A stretch of DNA of 64,000 nucleotides from Oscillospiraceae bacterium (GTDB lineage Bacteria > Bacillota > Clostridia > Oscillospirales > Acutalibacteraceae), in the NCBI GenBank assembly GCA_025757685.1, contig CP107220.1, positions 1,323,501 through 1,387,500 of the forward strand, written 5' to 3'. Made by a program: the position numbers and the translations under genes. The notes under the pieces are model-generated. The model made no database searches, was not told the DNA's origin, and saw only the letters and a list, made by a program, of their open reading frames with translations. Positions 44,506 to 52,425 of the stretch are shown here, piece after piece (positions within the stretch are counted from its first letter, which is position 1; every line of letters starts with the position of its first letter).

Positions 44506-45585
44506 TTATTCTCCGTAATAGCCGTCAAAATAGCCCTTGGCAATGGTGTCTGCAAACCAGCCACTGGTCTTTTGCACCACCTTGGGCGGGTAGCTGATCA
44601 GCTCTTTCATCAACTTCACCAACGGAAGGTTGATGCTGCGGCCAAAGCCGTCTATGCTGGGAATATTGCGCCCATACATATCCAAAAGCCCGGCTCGCGC
44701 CGCCTCCTCCATGGCCCGCTGCTGCACCTCCTCAGACTGGAACAGATCCGCATTGCCCAGCAAATACGCCGTAGCTGCCATCATGGCATTGCAGCCCCAG
44801 TCAGAGCAAGTAGCAGTAATCAGGTTATCCGCTGTGCTTTCCACCAAAATACCGCCGCCGCAGGAGCATTCGCACTCACCATCGTCTGCATGGGGCACAT
44901 ATTTGCGGATATGGTCGCCGATGGCCGCCATACCGATCTCGTTGCCCAAATCACCGATGGAAAGATTGTAAATGCCCCGCGCCTTGCAGGCGTTAAAGAG
45001 CACATCGCTCTTGGCCTCCAGCTCCGTTAAGCATTTGCCCACCGCGTTATGGTACGCACCCTTGGCATTGCGCCCGGGTGTCTCATTGGTGATCACCGCC
45101 GCCGGAACGCCTTTTGCCAGCAGCGCCTCTGCCTGGGCAGGCGCCTCTCGGTCGTCCTTGGTAAAGGGCACGGCGCACATGGAGAACGGGTATTCCTGCG
45201 CCTCCTCTACCGTGTCATACAAATGGAAGCCCAGTACCCTGGCCAACCGCCGCACCGCCTCCATACATTCCTCCGGCACCACCAGTACCGGGGTGCAGTC
45301 AAAGGCTTTAATCAGGAAGCGCGCCAGCATCATAGAAGACACCATGCCATCCGTCTCCGGCTGCTTCCAGGGCAACAGTACAAAGCCGGTGATGATATAT
45401 ACCAAATCGCCCGAGTGGATATGCGCCACCAGGCCCTTGGCCGCATGCACAGACAGCGGTTCTCCGGCATAGTCCCTAGCCGCCCGGTACAGAATACGGC
45501 ACACACCGTACCCTCGCGGATCCAGAGTCATTAAGCTGTCCAAATTCTCACCGATATTATACAGTGTCAGTTCTTCATTGGTCAT
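44506..45585 (-). CDS. DUF4392 protein, D-glutamate-cyclase C-domain homologue
   Basis: 359 residues. It shows the DUF4392 pattern: PWKQPETDGMVSSMMLAR, an N-E-T-P-G-R-N segment, NLSIGDLGNEIGMAAIGD, a cysteine-rich C-E-C-S-C patch and ATCSDWGCNAMMAATAYLL. This domain forms the C-terminal half of animal DGLUCY, which cyclises D-glutamate to 5-oxo-D-proline. It is encoded between the D-amino-acid aminotransferase and pxpB. Together with the DUF1445 gene it suggests a split D-glutamate cyclase. GAGGGGA precedes the ATG. Confidence 0.87.
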   Translation of the reverse strand: MTNEELTLYNIGENLDSLMTLDPRGYGVCRILYRAARDYAGEPLSVHAAKGLVAHIHSGDLVYIITGFVLLPWKQPETDGMVSSMMLARFLIKAFDCTPVLVVPEECMEAVRRLARVLGFHLYDTVEEAQEYPFSMCAVPFTKDDREAPAQAEALLAKGVPAAVITNETPGRNAKGAYHNAVGKCLTELEAKSDVLFNACKARGIYNLSIGDLGNEIGMAAIGDHIRKYVPHADDGECECSCGGGILVESTADNLITATCSDWGCNAMMAATAYLLGNADLFQSEEVQQRAMEEAARAGLLDMYGRNIPSIDGFGRSINLPLVKLMKELISYPPKVVQKTSGWFADTIAKGYFDGYYGE

Positions 45586-45609
45586 TGCAGTTGTCCCCTC
45601 TCGTCCGAT

Positions 45610-46458
45610 TTAGCGGGCCGTTGCGTCCATAAAGTCCGCTACCAAAGCGTCCTGCAAATCTTTCAGCATCTGCGGCGCTTTACCGCCCACCGGTTGGCCG
45701 TCAATGCTCTCTGCTGCCAGGCAGAAGGAACCGGAGGAGGACACGATGACCTCATCCGCCGCCATCATCTCTGCCACAGTAAAGGGCGTTTCATCTACTG
45801 CATAGCCCAGCTTCTTGCACATTTTGATCAAATGGGCACGCGCAATACCCGGCAGAATATAATGATCGGTGGGATGGGTCTTAAACACGCCGTCCTGGAT
45901 AATAGACACATTGGAGTGCGCGCACTCGGTGACAATATCGCCCCGATGGAACACGGACTCATCGCACCCGGCCACCGCCGTGCGCTGGGCTGCCATACAA
46001 GAGGGCAGTAGATTCAAAGTCTTAATATTGCAATGGAGGAAGCGCGTATCCTCCGTGGTAATCAGATTGATTTTTTTATAGGTCTCCTGTACAGAACAGG
46101 GGGTCAGCACAATCCACAAATTGGCCGGTACTTTGTCCGGATCCGGATACGCGTGGTTGCGCATCGCGGTGCCACGGGTCACCTGCCAATAGACGAACTG
46201 CTCGCCGCAGTCCACCTTTTCCACCATCTCCGTAAGCAGGGCACCCATCTCCGCCTTGGTCTGCGTCAGGCGAATACCCAAAAGTGCCGCACTGTTATAG
46301 AAGCGATCCAGATGCTCATCCAGCGCATAAATCACATGATTGCGGCTGTAAGTGGCATCATAGCAACCGTCGCCGAAAAAGCACACACGATCCAGCATGG
46401 GCACCTGCATTTCCTCCAGCGGGCCAAACTTACCGTTGTAATAACCTAAATTCTCCAT
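45610..46458 (-). CDS. dat: Class IV aminotransferase, likely D-amino-acid aminotransferase
   Basis: 282 residues. Fold-type IV PLP enzyme; the PLP lysine is in H-C-N-I-K-T-L-N-L-L, with GCYDATYSRNHVIYALDEHLDRF at the front and ECAHSNVSIIQDG and LPGIARAHLI behind. This pattern (N-I-K-T-L-N) is typical of D-alanine aminotransferase, which moves the amino group between D-alanine and 2-oxoglutarate, giving D-glutamate and pyruvate. The context with alr and the D-glutamate-cyclase homologues supports that over branched-chain activity. GGAGG lies about 9 bases before the ATG. First gene of the operon. Confidence 0.88.
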   Translation of the reverse strand: MENLGYYNGKFGPLEEMQVPMLDRVCFFGDGCYDATYSRNHVIYALDEHLDRFYNSAALLGIRLTQTKAEMGALLTEMVEKVDCGEQFVYWQVTRGTAMRNHAYPDPDKVPANLWIVLTPCSVQETYKKINLITTEDTRFLHCNIKTLNLLPSCMAAQRTAVAGCDESVFHRGDIVTECAHSNVSIIQDGVFKTHPTDHYILPGIARAHLIKMCKKLGYAVDETPFTVAEMMAADEVIVSSSGSFCLAAESIDGQPVGGKAPQMLKDLQDALVADFMDATAR

Positions 46459-46472
46459 ATCCCATATCCTCC

Positions 46473-46518
46473 AAAAAAAAGACAATAGGGCACCAAAGCG
46501 AAAAAAGCTCCGTTGCCC
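46473..46518 (-). promoter_or_regulatory. Terminator-like leader hairpin before dat
   Basis: On the minus strand the leader forms GGGCAACGGAGC / GCTTTGGTGCCC (11 of 12 positions pair, two as G-U) and then runs into TATTGTC and eight T. It ends right before the ribosome site of dat. It fits an attenuator or a start-site-proximal terminator; no alternative antiterminator stem is obvious. Confidence 0.6.
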
Positions 46519-46527
46519 TTATCCAAT

Positions 46528-46556
46528 ACTATATCACTTTCCAGCGCAAAAGTAAA
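46528..46556 (-). promoter_or_regulatory. Promoter of the D-amino acid/pyroglutamate operon
   Basis: TTTACT, 17 bases and TATAGT on the minus strand. Transcription would start near 46521, just upstream of the leader hairpin, about 63 bases before the dat ATG. Confidence 0.65.
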
Positions 46557-46772
46557 GATGACCAGAAGATAATCCGCACAAGGTGTTTATCCGACTACCG
46601 TCCGACACCGAATTACACCCCCGTTTCCGACCGAGATCGCGCCCCTTTTGCAAAAGCCGGATACAGTATATCAGCATTTGTACGCAAAATTTGTCAAACC
46701 CTGCGGCAAACCGTCATACCCGGCAGATTTGTATAAAAAATCCACAAATTTCCAATTTTTTTCTCAATTTGG
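46557..46772. other. Intergenic stretch with no supported feature
   Basis: Between the dat promoter and the divergent promoter at 46773 lie about 216 bases with no frame that has a ribosome site and no stable hairpin I could see. It changes from C-rich to AT-rich near the right end. Confidence 0.5.
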
Positions 46773-46801
46773 TTGACATTACGAGTCGAATTCTCTATTA
46801 T
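46773..46801 (+). promoter_or_regulatory. Strong sigma-A promoter of the small regulator pair
   Basis: TTGACA, 17 bases and TATTAT. About 70 bases of leader precede the first ATG. Confidence 0.8.
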
Positions 46802-46877
46802 TAGAGCTGAAACAGCAGAAAAAAATAAGCGCCTGCAATGTCTGCTGCTTTGAAAATGAAAAAAGGACGGAAAAATC

Positions 46878-47090
46878 ATGCTTATTGAAGAACTCGCTCA
46901 GGAATATCGAACACAATATAATGTTTTGTGCGCCAAAATGGACGGACTGCGCCCACTGCTTTCCGTCTATGGCGGAGAGGATCTATACCGCCTGCGCAGA
47001 AAGCTGCGCACCTACTACGAAATGGCCTGCGAATGCCGCCACATTGCTACCATATTGGAAAGCTACTACGATGAGGAGGACGGCGTATGA
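46878..47090 (+). CDS. Small helical protein paired with a sigma-like regulator
   Basis: 70 residues (MLIEELAQEYRTQYNVLCAK...), predicted to be almost fully helical with heptad-like spacing and an acidic tail (YYDEEDG). No family is recognised. GGACGG lies upstream. Its stop overlaps the next start (ATGA), so the two products are made together and may bind each other, for example as a co-factor or anti-sigma-like partner; this is inferred only from the overlap. Confidence 0.65.
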   Translation: MLIEELAQEYRTQYNVLCAKMDGLRPLLSVYGGEDLYRLRRKLRTYYEMACECRHIATILESYYDEEDGV

Positions 47091-47416
47091 CAGATATGAT
47101 TGAAAACTGCTGCTTTGCCTCCCCGTCCCAAACGGAACCGGACACCCAAACCATTACCCGCCGTGCCTTACTGGCCGTGTTGCCCATGGTGCTGGAACAG
47201 GAGCTGAGCCCACGGCAGCGCACCTGCCTGCGTGCTTTTTATGTAGACGGCAAAAGCCAAACGGAAATTGCCCGGAGGCTGGGTCTGTCTCAAGCTACGG
47301 TCAGCTACCATATCCATGCAGCCAAGGCGGCAGCCAACCGGCTGCTGCACTACTGCCAAATTGCCGTGGCCAAAGCCAATGACTGCTGGCTGGAAGCAGA
47401 GAACAACGGACTCTGA
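47087..47416 (+). CDS. Sigma-70 region 4-like HTH protein
   Basis: 109 residues. The core (LEQELSPRQRTCLRAFYVDG, KSQTEIARRLGLSQATVSYHI) is a sigma-70 region 4 helix-turn-helix; no region 2 is present, so it cannot be a complete sigma factor. Such stand-alone proteins occur as phage-type or stress regulators, and can act as DNA-binding activators or as split sigma subunits with a partner. The partner could be the 70-residue protein encoded just before. No prophage genes are nearby. Confidence 0.82.
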   Translation: MTDMIENCCFASPSQTEPDTQTITRRALLAVLPMVLEQELSPRQRTCLRAFYVDGKSQTEIARRLGLSQATVSYHIHAAKAAANRLLHYCQIAVAKANDCWLEAENNGL

Positions 47417-47528
47417 TCCCTCTATCTGCACAGACGATACAGCAGCGGCAAGTCTGCGAACGCCCAGGGCGTTACCGCCGCCAACACCTGAAAAGCGCAC
47501 CTGCACACGGTGCGCCGCAAAAAAGAAC

Positions 47529-47568
47529 AGCGCACCTCAGTTCATCCTATGAGGTGCGCTATATTTTG
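47529..47568. terminator. Terminator between the sigma-like gene and the DUF1624 gene
   Basis: The 11-base stem AGCGCACCTCA / TGAGGTGCGCT is followed by ATATTTTG on the plus strand. It lies between convergent genes. A smaller hairpin, GCGCACC..GGTGCGC, stands 30-50 bases upstream. Confidence 0.75.
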
Positions 47569-47577
47569 TGTGTATTT

Positions 47578-48369
47578 TTATCTATACATCAGAATGGCGA
47601 TCAGGAAAAAGACGGCATAGAGCACCACCTGATGGCCCATATAGACCCACAAGCTGTTGCGCCCCAGCCAGCACAGCACCCGGCTGTGGCGGCGGTAAAA
47701 AGGCGCCGGCAGACGGCCGTCCCGCACATAGGTTCCGGCAAAGGCCCCCAACAGAAATAAAAAGAACCAAGGGATCAAAGCAAAATAGTCGGCGGACCGG
47801 AAGCTGCTGTTAAAAAAGCCCAAGGGCATCAGCCAGTTGGTACGAAACAGTGCCGCAGGCAAATGCACCAAACCAAAGACCATAGTGTGCTTCGGCTCAC
47901 TGACCCCATAAGTCAAAAAGAACAGCAAACCGCAAACAAGCATGCCCAAACGTGGCGAAATCTTCTTCATCACCGGCAGCAGCAGACCGGTGAGGATCAT
48001 GCAGCAGCCCAGGCAGGAAAGAATACCAAAGTAGATCTCCGCACCGGTCATGCCCATTAAGGGCAGCACCCAAACGGTAACCCCGGTGATCACCAAACCG
48101 CAGCCCAGCACCACTGCGCCCCGGCGTACCGGATTACGGGACAGGCGGGAGCAAATGCCGGATATCAGAATAAACAGCCCCCAAAAGATAGGCTGCACGG
48201 TACACAGAGCGTCAAACACCCGGTAGCCCCAGGACAGCTGCAACACATCGCCCACATCCAAAAAGGCGTGGTGCACCACCATACAGAGAATGGCAAAACC
48301 CCGCAGCTCGTCCAGCAAATAAATGCGGGGACGGGCAGATTTGGGCTGTTTTTGGCGTTTTTGTCTCAC
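47578..48369 (-). CDS. DUF1624 membrane protein (heparan-alpha-glucosaminide acetyltransferase-like)
   Basis: 263 residues with about seven membrane helices. It begins with a basic segment and then YLLDELRGFAILCMVVHHAF, the signature start of the DUF1624/HGSNAT family and of related acyltransferases. The last helix pair carries NSLWVYMGHQVVLYAVFF. Family members may transfer acetyl groups to sugars across the membrane; activity here is not shown. The GTG at 48369 has AGGAGG upstream; an ATG at 48444 gives an unlikely N-terminus. It is a single gene. Confidence 0.83.
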   Translation of the reverse strand: MRQKRQKQPKSARPRIYLLDELRGFAILCMVVHHAFLDVGDVLQLSWGYRVFDALCTVQPIFWGLFILISGICSRLSRNPVRRGAVVLGCGLVITGVTVWVLPLMGMTGAEIYFGILSCLGCCMILTGLLLPVMKKISPRLGMLVCGLLFFLTYGVSEPKHTMVFGLVHLPAALFRTNWLMPLGFFNSSFRSADYFALIPWFFLFLLGAFAGTYVRDGRLPAPFYRRHSRVLCWLGRNSLWVYMGHQVVLYAVFFLIAILMYR

Positions 48370-48471
48370 CGGAGCACCTCCTGTTCCAAGGCTTTGGGTT
48401 ATTTTACCACAAAAGCGGCGGTTTGTACACGCAATTTTTGGCACACCGTGGCAAAGAATTGCGCTTTATAA

Positions 48472-48500
48472 TTGTATATGAAATGGAAGTGTGCTATAAT
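48472..48500 (+). promoter_or_regulatory. Promoter of the thioesterase-thiI operon
   Basis: TTGTAT, 17 bases and TATAAT. The first gene starts 55 bases downstream; the next four genes overlap or nearly touch, so one transcript is likely. Confidence 0.78.
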
Positions 48501-48554
48501 ACGGTGAAGTCTTAAAAATACAGAAAACGGCGATCCGCCGAGAGGAGCATGTAT

Positions 48555-48944
48555 ATGAAAACCGCTGTGGGCGAAGTGCAGGGTGAGGCCCTGACCCTTG
48601 TAAACACCACCAACACTGCCATTGCCGCCGAGTCCGGCTCGCTGCCGGTACTGGGCACCCCCTTTATGCTGGCCCTGATGGAAAAGGCCACCTGCGAGGC
48701 GGTGGCAGACCTGCTGGAGGACGATGAGACCACCGTGGGCACGGCCATGAACATTACCCACATCAAGGCCAGTGCCATTGGCGAGGTAATCACCGCCAAG
48801 GCTATACTGACAGAGGTGGACGGGCGCAAGCTCACCTTCCATGTAACCGCCCGCAACGACAAAAATGAGCTGGTGGGCAGTGGCACCGTAGAGCGCTTTG
48901 TGGTACTGGCGGAAAAATTCTTAAGAAAGGTCGAGGGAAAATGA
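48555..48944 (+). CDS. Hotdog-fold thioesterase (FlK-like)
   Basis: 129 residues. A single hotdog domain of the fluoroacetyl-CoA thioesterase-like group: VLGTPFMLALMEKATCEAV carries the Thr and Glu of the active site, and MNITHIKAS the histidine. It should hydrolyse an acyl-CoA; the substrate is unknown. The ATG at 48555 is chosen, with GAGGAGC 6 bases away; the ATG at 48549 is too close to it. The stop overlaps the next gene by 4 bases. Confidence 0.86.
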   Translation: MKTAVGEVQGEALTLVNTTNTAIAAESGSLPVLGTPFMLALMEKATCEAVADLLEDDETTVGTAMNITHIKASAIGEVITAKAILTEVDGRKLTFHVTARNDKNELVGSGTVERFVVLAEKFLRKVEGK

Positions 48945-50119
48945 GATTTTCTGCGGTAATCTTTGACTTTGACGGTACCCTGTGCGACACCGGTCCGGGC
49001 ATTATGAACAGCGCCGCCTATGCGCTGGAGGCCTACGGCTTTGAAGTGCCCCGGGAACCGGGCGCCCTGCGCTGCTTTATCGGACCGCCACTGCTGGTGA
49101 CCTTTCAGGAGCAATTCGGCGCAGATGCAGCCACAGCCCAAGCGCTGGTACAAAAATACAGAGAGCGCTACAACGACGCCATTCTCAACGAGAGCATGCT
49201 TTACCGGGGTATTGTGACCTTGCTGGAGAACTTAAAAGCGGCAGGCATACGCATTGGCATCGCCTCCTCCAAGCCCAAGCGCTACATTGACCAGCTGCTG
49301 GCACACTTTACCATTAACAAATTCTTTGACGCAGTGTGCGGTGTAGATTTTAACACCGACTGCGAAAGCAAGGCCAGCATTATCACCCGCTGCCTGCAAG
49401 AGCTGGGGGTCGCCCCGGAAAAGGCACTGATGGTCGGCGACAAAAGCTACGACATCAACGGCGGCAAGGCCAATGGCTTAAAGACCGTGGGCGTAAACTG
49501 GGGCTACGGCAGCAAGTTTGAATTTATTGAAGCCGGCGCCGATTTTCAAGCGGAGAAGCCCATGGATGTTGAAGCCATTGCACTGGGCTTTTTTGAACAA
49601 ACGGAGGAATACGGCGGCATTTATAATGGCCGCATTCTCACCCTTCACTGCGACACGGTGACTATGGTGGACGGCGCAGAGGAAAAGCGGGAGGTTATCG
49701 ACCACCCGGGCGGCGTGGCCGTAGCCGGACTGACAGAAAGCAAAGAACTGCTGCTGGTGCGCCAGTTCCGCTATCCTTACAAAGAGATTTTGCTGGAGAT
49801 CCCCGCCGGCAAGCTGGAAAAGGGCGAGGATCCCTTTGAAGCAGGCAAGCGGGAGTTCAAAGAGGAATGCGGCGCTACGGCAGACAGCTACTTTTCCCTG
49901 GGAGAGGTGTACCCCTCCCCCGGTTACTGCGGCGAGATCATTCACCTGTATGGCGCTGCCGGGCTGCACTTTGGACAGCAGCATTTAGATGAGGGCGAGT
50001 ACCTGGATGTGGTGCGCATGCCTCTGGACGAAGCGGTGCGCCGGGTAATGACCGGTGAGATCAAAGACGCCAAAACCGCCATCGCCATTCTGAAATTAAA
50101 GGAACGAATCAATCCATGA
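48941..50119 (+). CDS. HAD phosphatase - NUDIX hydrolase fusion
   Basis: 392 residues. Residues 1-215 form a HAD-superfamily phosphatase of the phosphoglycolate-phosphatase type: D-F-D-G-T-L at the start, IASSKPKRYID, and VGDKSYDINGGKANG. Residues about 222-392 form a NUDIX domain with a full box (G-x5-E-x7-R-E-x2-E-E-x-G) and preceding LLLVRQFRYPYKEILLEIPAGKLE, like ADP-ribose pyrophosphatase. Both active sites look intact. A NUDIX reaction releasing a phospho-sugar followed by the HAD step would give sequential hydrolysis (inference). It overlaps both neighbouring genes by 4 bases. Confidence 0.9.
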   Translation: MRFSAVIFDFDGTLCDTGPGIMNSAAYALEAYGFEVPREPGALRCFIGPPLLVTFQEQFGADAATAQALVQKYRERYNDAILNESMLYRGIVTLLENLKAAGIRIGIASSKPKRYIDQLLAHFTINKFFDAVCGVDFNTDCESKASIITRCLQELGVAPEKALMVGDKSYDINGGKANGLKTVGVNWGYGSKFEFIEAGADFQAEKPMDVEAIALGFFEQTEEYGGIYNGRILTLHCDTVTMVDGAEEKREVIDHPGGVAVAGLTESKELLLVRQFRYPYKEILLEIPAGKLEKGEDPFEAGKREFKEECGATADSYFSLGEVYPSPGYCGEIIHLYGAAGLHFGQQHLDEGEYLDVVRMPLDEAVRRVMTGEIKDAKTAIAILKLKERINP

Positions 50120-51249
50120 TCTATTTAGACAACGCAGCCACCACCCGACCCTGCCCGGCCTGTGTGGCGGCCGTGAGCAGCATGCTCACTGACCACTTTG
50201 CCAATCCCTCCAGCCTGCACGGTCCGGGGATTGACGCCATGAAAGAGATCATCGCCGCCCGCAGCGCATTAGCAGACGCTTTGGGGGTGGAGCGAGACAC
50301 GCTGACTTTCACCTCCGGCGGCACAGAGGCCAACAACCTGGCTCTGTTCGGCGCAGCCTATGCCAACCGGCGGCGGGGCAAGCGCATTGTGACCACCGCC
50401 ATAGAGCACGAGAGCATTATACAAACCGCCGACCAGTTAGAGGCAGAGGGCTTTGAGGTCATTCGCCTGCAACCGGACAAAACCGGCAATATTACAAAAC
50501 AGCAGATTGAAAGCGCCATCACTCCGGACACCATTCTGGTCTCCGTCATGCGCATCAACAACGAAGTGGGCAGCATTCTGCCGGTGGAGTGCATTCGCCG
50601 GGCGGTACAAAAGGCCGGCGCACCGGCGCTGATCCATACCGACTGTGTGCAGACCTTTGGCAAGGTGCCCCTGCGACCGGACAAGTTGGGGGTAGACCTG
50701 ATGACCGTCACCGCCCACAAGATCCACGGTCCCAAGGGGGTAGGCGCTCTGTATGTGCGCAAGGGCGTGCGTATTCTGCCCCGCACCTTTGGCGGCGAGC
50801 AGGAGAAAAAATTGCGTCCGGGTACGGAGGCAGCGCCCCTGATCGCCGGGTTTGGCGCTGCGGTATCGGCACTGCCGGATCTGCGTGCGCAGAACGCCGC
50901 CGTCAAAGAACTGAACGCTTATACGAAGGAACGGCTGGCGGAGATCCCCGGTCTGACCTTTAACAGCGGCAACCAGGCCTCGCCCTATATCATCAATATT
51001 TGCGTTCCCACCTTTATGCGCAGCCAGACCATTATTCAGGAACTGTCCGCCAACTACGGCATTTGCGTCAGCAGCGGCTCCGCCTGCGCCAAGGGCAAGC
51101 GCTCCCATGTGCTCACCGCCATGGGGCTGCCGGAGCAGGTGATTGACAAATCCATTCGCCTAAGCTTTAGCGGCCAAAGCACGCAGGCAGAAGCAGACGC
51201 CTTTGTAGACGCGCTGCACGACCTGGTAAAAAAACACCCAAAGGAGTAA
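50116..51249 (+). CDS. Cysteine desulfurase
   Basis: 377 residues of the NifS/IscS class. MIYLDNAATTRPCP at the start, TFTSGGTEANNLAL, the PLP lysine in T-A-H-K-I-H-G-P-K-G and the persulfide cysteine loop SSGSACAKGKRSH. It removes sulfur from cysteine and passes it as a persulfide. The gene is 3 bases before thiI, as in the Bacillus NifZ-ThiI pair, so it most likely supplies sulfur for 4-thiouridine in tRNA rather than for iron-sulfur clusters. Confidence 0.95.
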   Translation: MIYLDNAATTRPCPACVAAVSSMLTDHFANPSSLHGPGIDAMKEIIAARSALADALGVERDTLTFTSGGTEANNLALFGAAYANRRRGKRIVTTAIEHESIIQTADQLEAEGFEVIRLQPDKTGNITKQQIESAITPDTILVSVMRINNEVGSILPVECIRRAVQKAGAPALIHTDCVQTFGKVPLRPDKLGVDLMTVTAHKIHGPKGVGALYVRKGVRILPRTFGGEQEKKLRPGTEAAPLIAGFGAAVSALPDLRAQNAAVKELNAYTKERLAEIPGLTFNSGNQASPYIINICVPTFMRSQTIIQELSANYGICVSSGSACAKGKRSHVLTAMGLPEQVIDKSIRLSFSGQSTQAEADAFVDALHDLVKKHPKE

Positions 51250-51252
51250 CCT

Positions 51253-52425
51253 ATGCGAGAGATCGTACTGATTAAAAACGGCGAATTGGCACTAAAGGGA
51301 CTGAACCGCAGTTCCTTTGAAGATGTGCTCATTAAGAATATGCGTCGCCACCTGGCGCCCTTGGGCACCTTCCAGTTTACCAAGAGTCAAAGCACCATTA
51401 TGGTGGAGCCGGAGGACCCGGACACGGACCTGGACGACACGGTAGACGCGCTGACCCGCGTGTTCGGCATTGCCGCCCTGTCCCGGGCCGCCGTGTGTGA
51501 AAAAGATATAGAGGACATTGCAGCCACGGCACTGGAATACCTAAAGGAGCCGCTGGAGGACGCCAAAACCTTTAAGGTAGAGGCCAAGCGCAGCGACAAA
51601 AAATTCCCCATGAAATCGCCGGAGATCTGCCGAGAGATGGGCGGTCGTATTCTGCGCCGCTTTCATCATCTCAAGGTAGATGTACATAACCCGGACATTA
51701 CCGTTACCGTAGAGGTAAGGGATCGCTACGCCTTTGTGCGGGGCAACAACCTGCACGGCGCAGGAGGTATGCCCACCGGCACCGGCGGCCGCGCGGCGGT
51801 GCTCATCAGCGGCGGTATTGACTCTCCGGTGGCCTCTTATATGATGGCCAAGCGGGGAATCGAATTGGTAGCCGTGCACTTCGCCTCGCCCCCGTACACC
51901 AGCGAGCTGGCAGAAATGAAAGTGATGGAGCTGCTAAAGAAAGTAGCCCGGTACAGCGGCTGGATCACCACCTTTGTGGTGCCGTTTACGGAAATCCAGG
52001 AGCAGATTCGGGACAAGTGCCCGGAGGAATACTTTACCATTATCATGCGCCGCGTGATGATGATGATCAGCGCCCGCATTGCAAAGAGTCAAAACTGCCA
52101 CGCCCTGATTACCGGCGAATCCGTAGGGCAGGTAGCCAGCCAGACCATGTACGCCCTGGCGTGCACAGACTGCGCAGCAGATATGCCGGTGTTCCGTCCC
52201 TGTATCGGTATGGACAAGGACGAGATCATTGCCATCTCCCGCAAGATTGATACCTTTGAGACCTCTATTGAGCCCTACGAGGACTGTTGCACGGTCTTTA
52301 CCCCCAAGCACCCGAAGACCAAGCCCCGGCTGGATGATGTGCTGAAAGCTGAAGCAAATATGGAGAATCTGGACGAAATGATGGACCGGGCCGTGGCCGG
52401 CGTAAAGAAAGTTGTGATTAAATAA
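51253..52425 (+). CDS. thiI: tRNA 4-thiouridine synthase ThiI (no rhodanese domain)
   Basis: 390 residues. N-terminal ferredoxin-like and THUMP domains (GELALKGLNRSSFEDVLIKN, YAFVRGNNLHGAGG) lead to an ATP pyrophosphatase domain with the PP-loop L-I-S-G-G-I-D-S-P. E. coli ThiI has about 480 residues with a rhodanese domain; this form lacks it, as is common in Firmicutes, and relies on the adjacent desulfurase. It makes s4U at position 8 of tRNA, and in some bacteria takes part in thiazole synthesis. Confidence 0.96.
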   Translation: MREIVLIKNGELALKGLNRSSFEDVLIKNMRRHLAPLGTFQFTKSQSTIMVEPEDPDTDLDDTVDALTRVFGIAALSRAAVCEKDIEDIAATALEYLKEPLEDAKTFKVEAKRSDKKFPMKSPEICREMGGRILRRFHHLKVDVHNPDITVTVEVRDRYAFVRGNNLHGAGGMPTGTGGRAAVLISGGIDSPVASYMMAKRGIELVAVHFASPPYTSELAEMKVMELLKKVARYSGWITTFVVPFTEIQEQIRDKCPEEYFTIIMRRVMMMISARIAKSQNCHALITGESVGQVASQTMYALACTDCAADMPVFRPCIGMDKDEIIAISRKIDTFETSIEPYEDCCTVFTPKHPKTKPRLDDVLKAEANMENLDEMMDRAVAGVKKVVIK

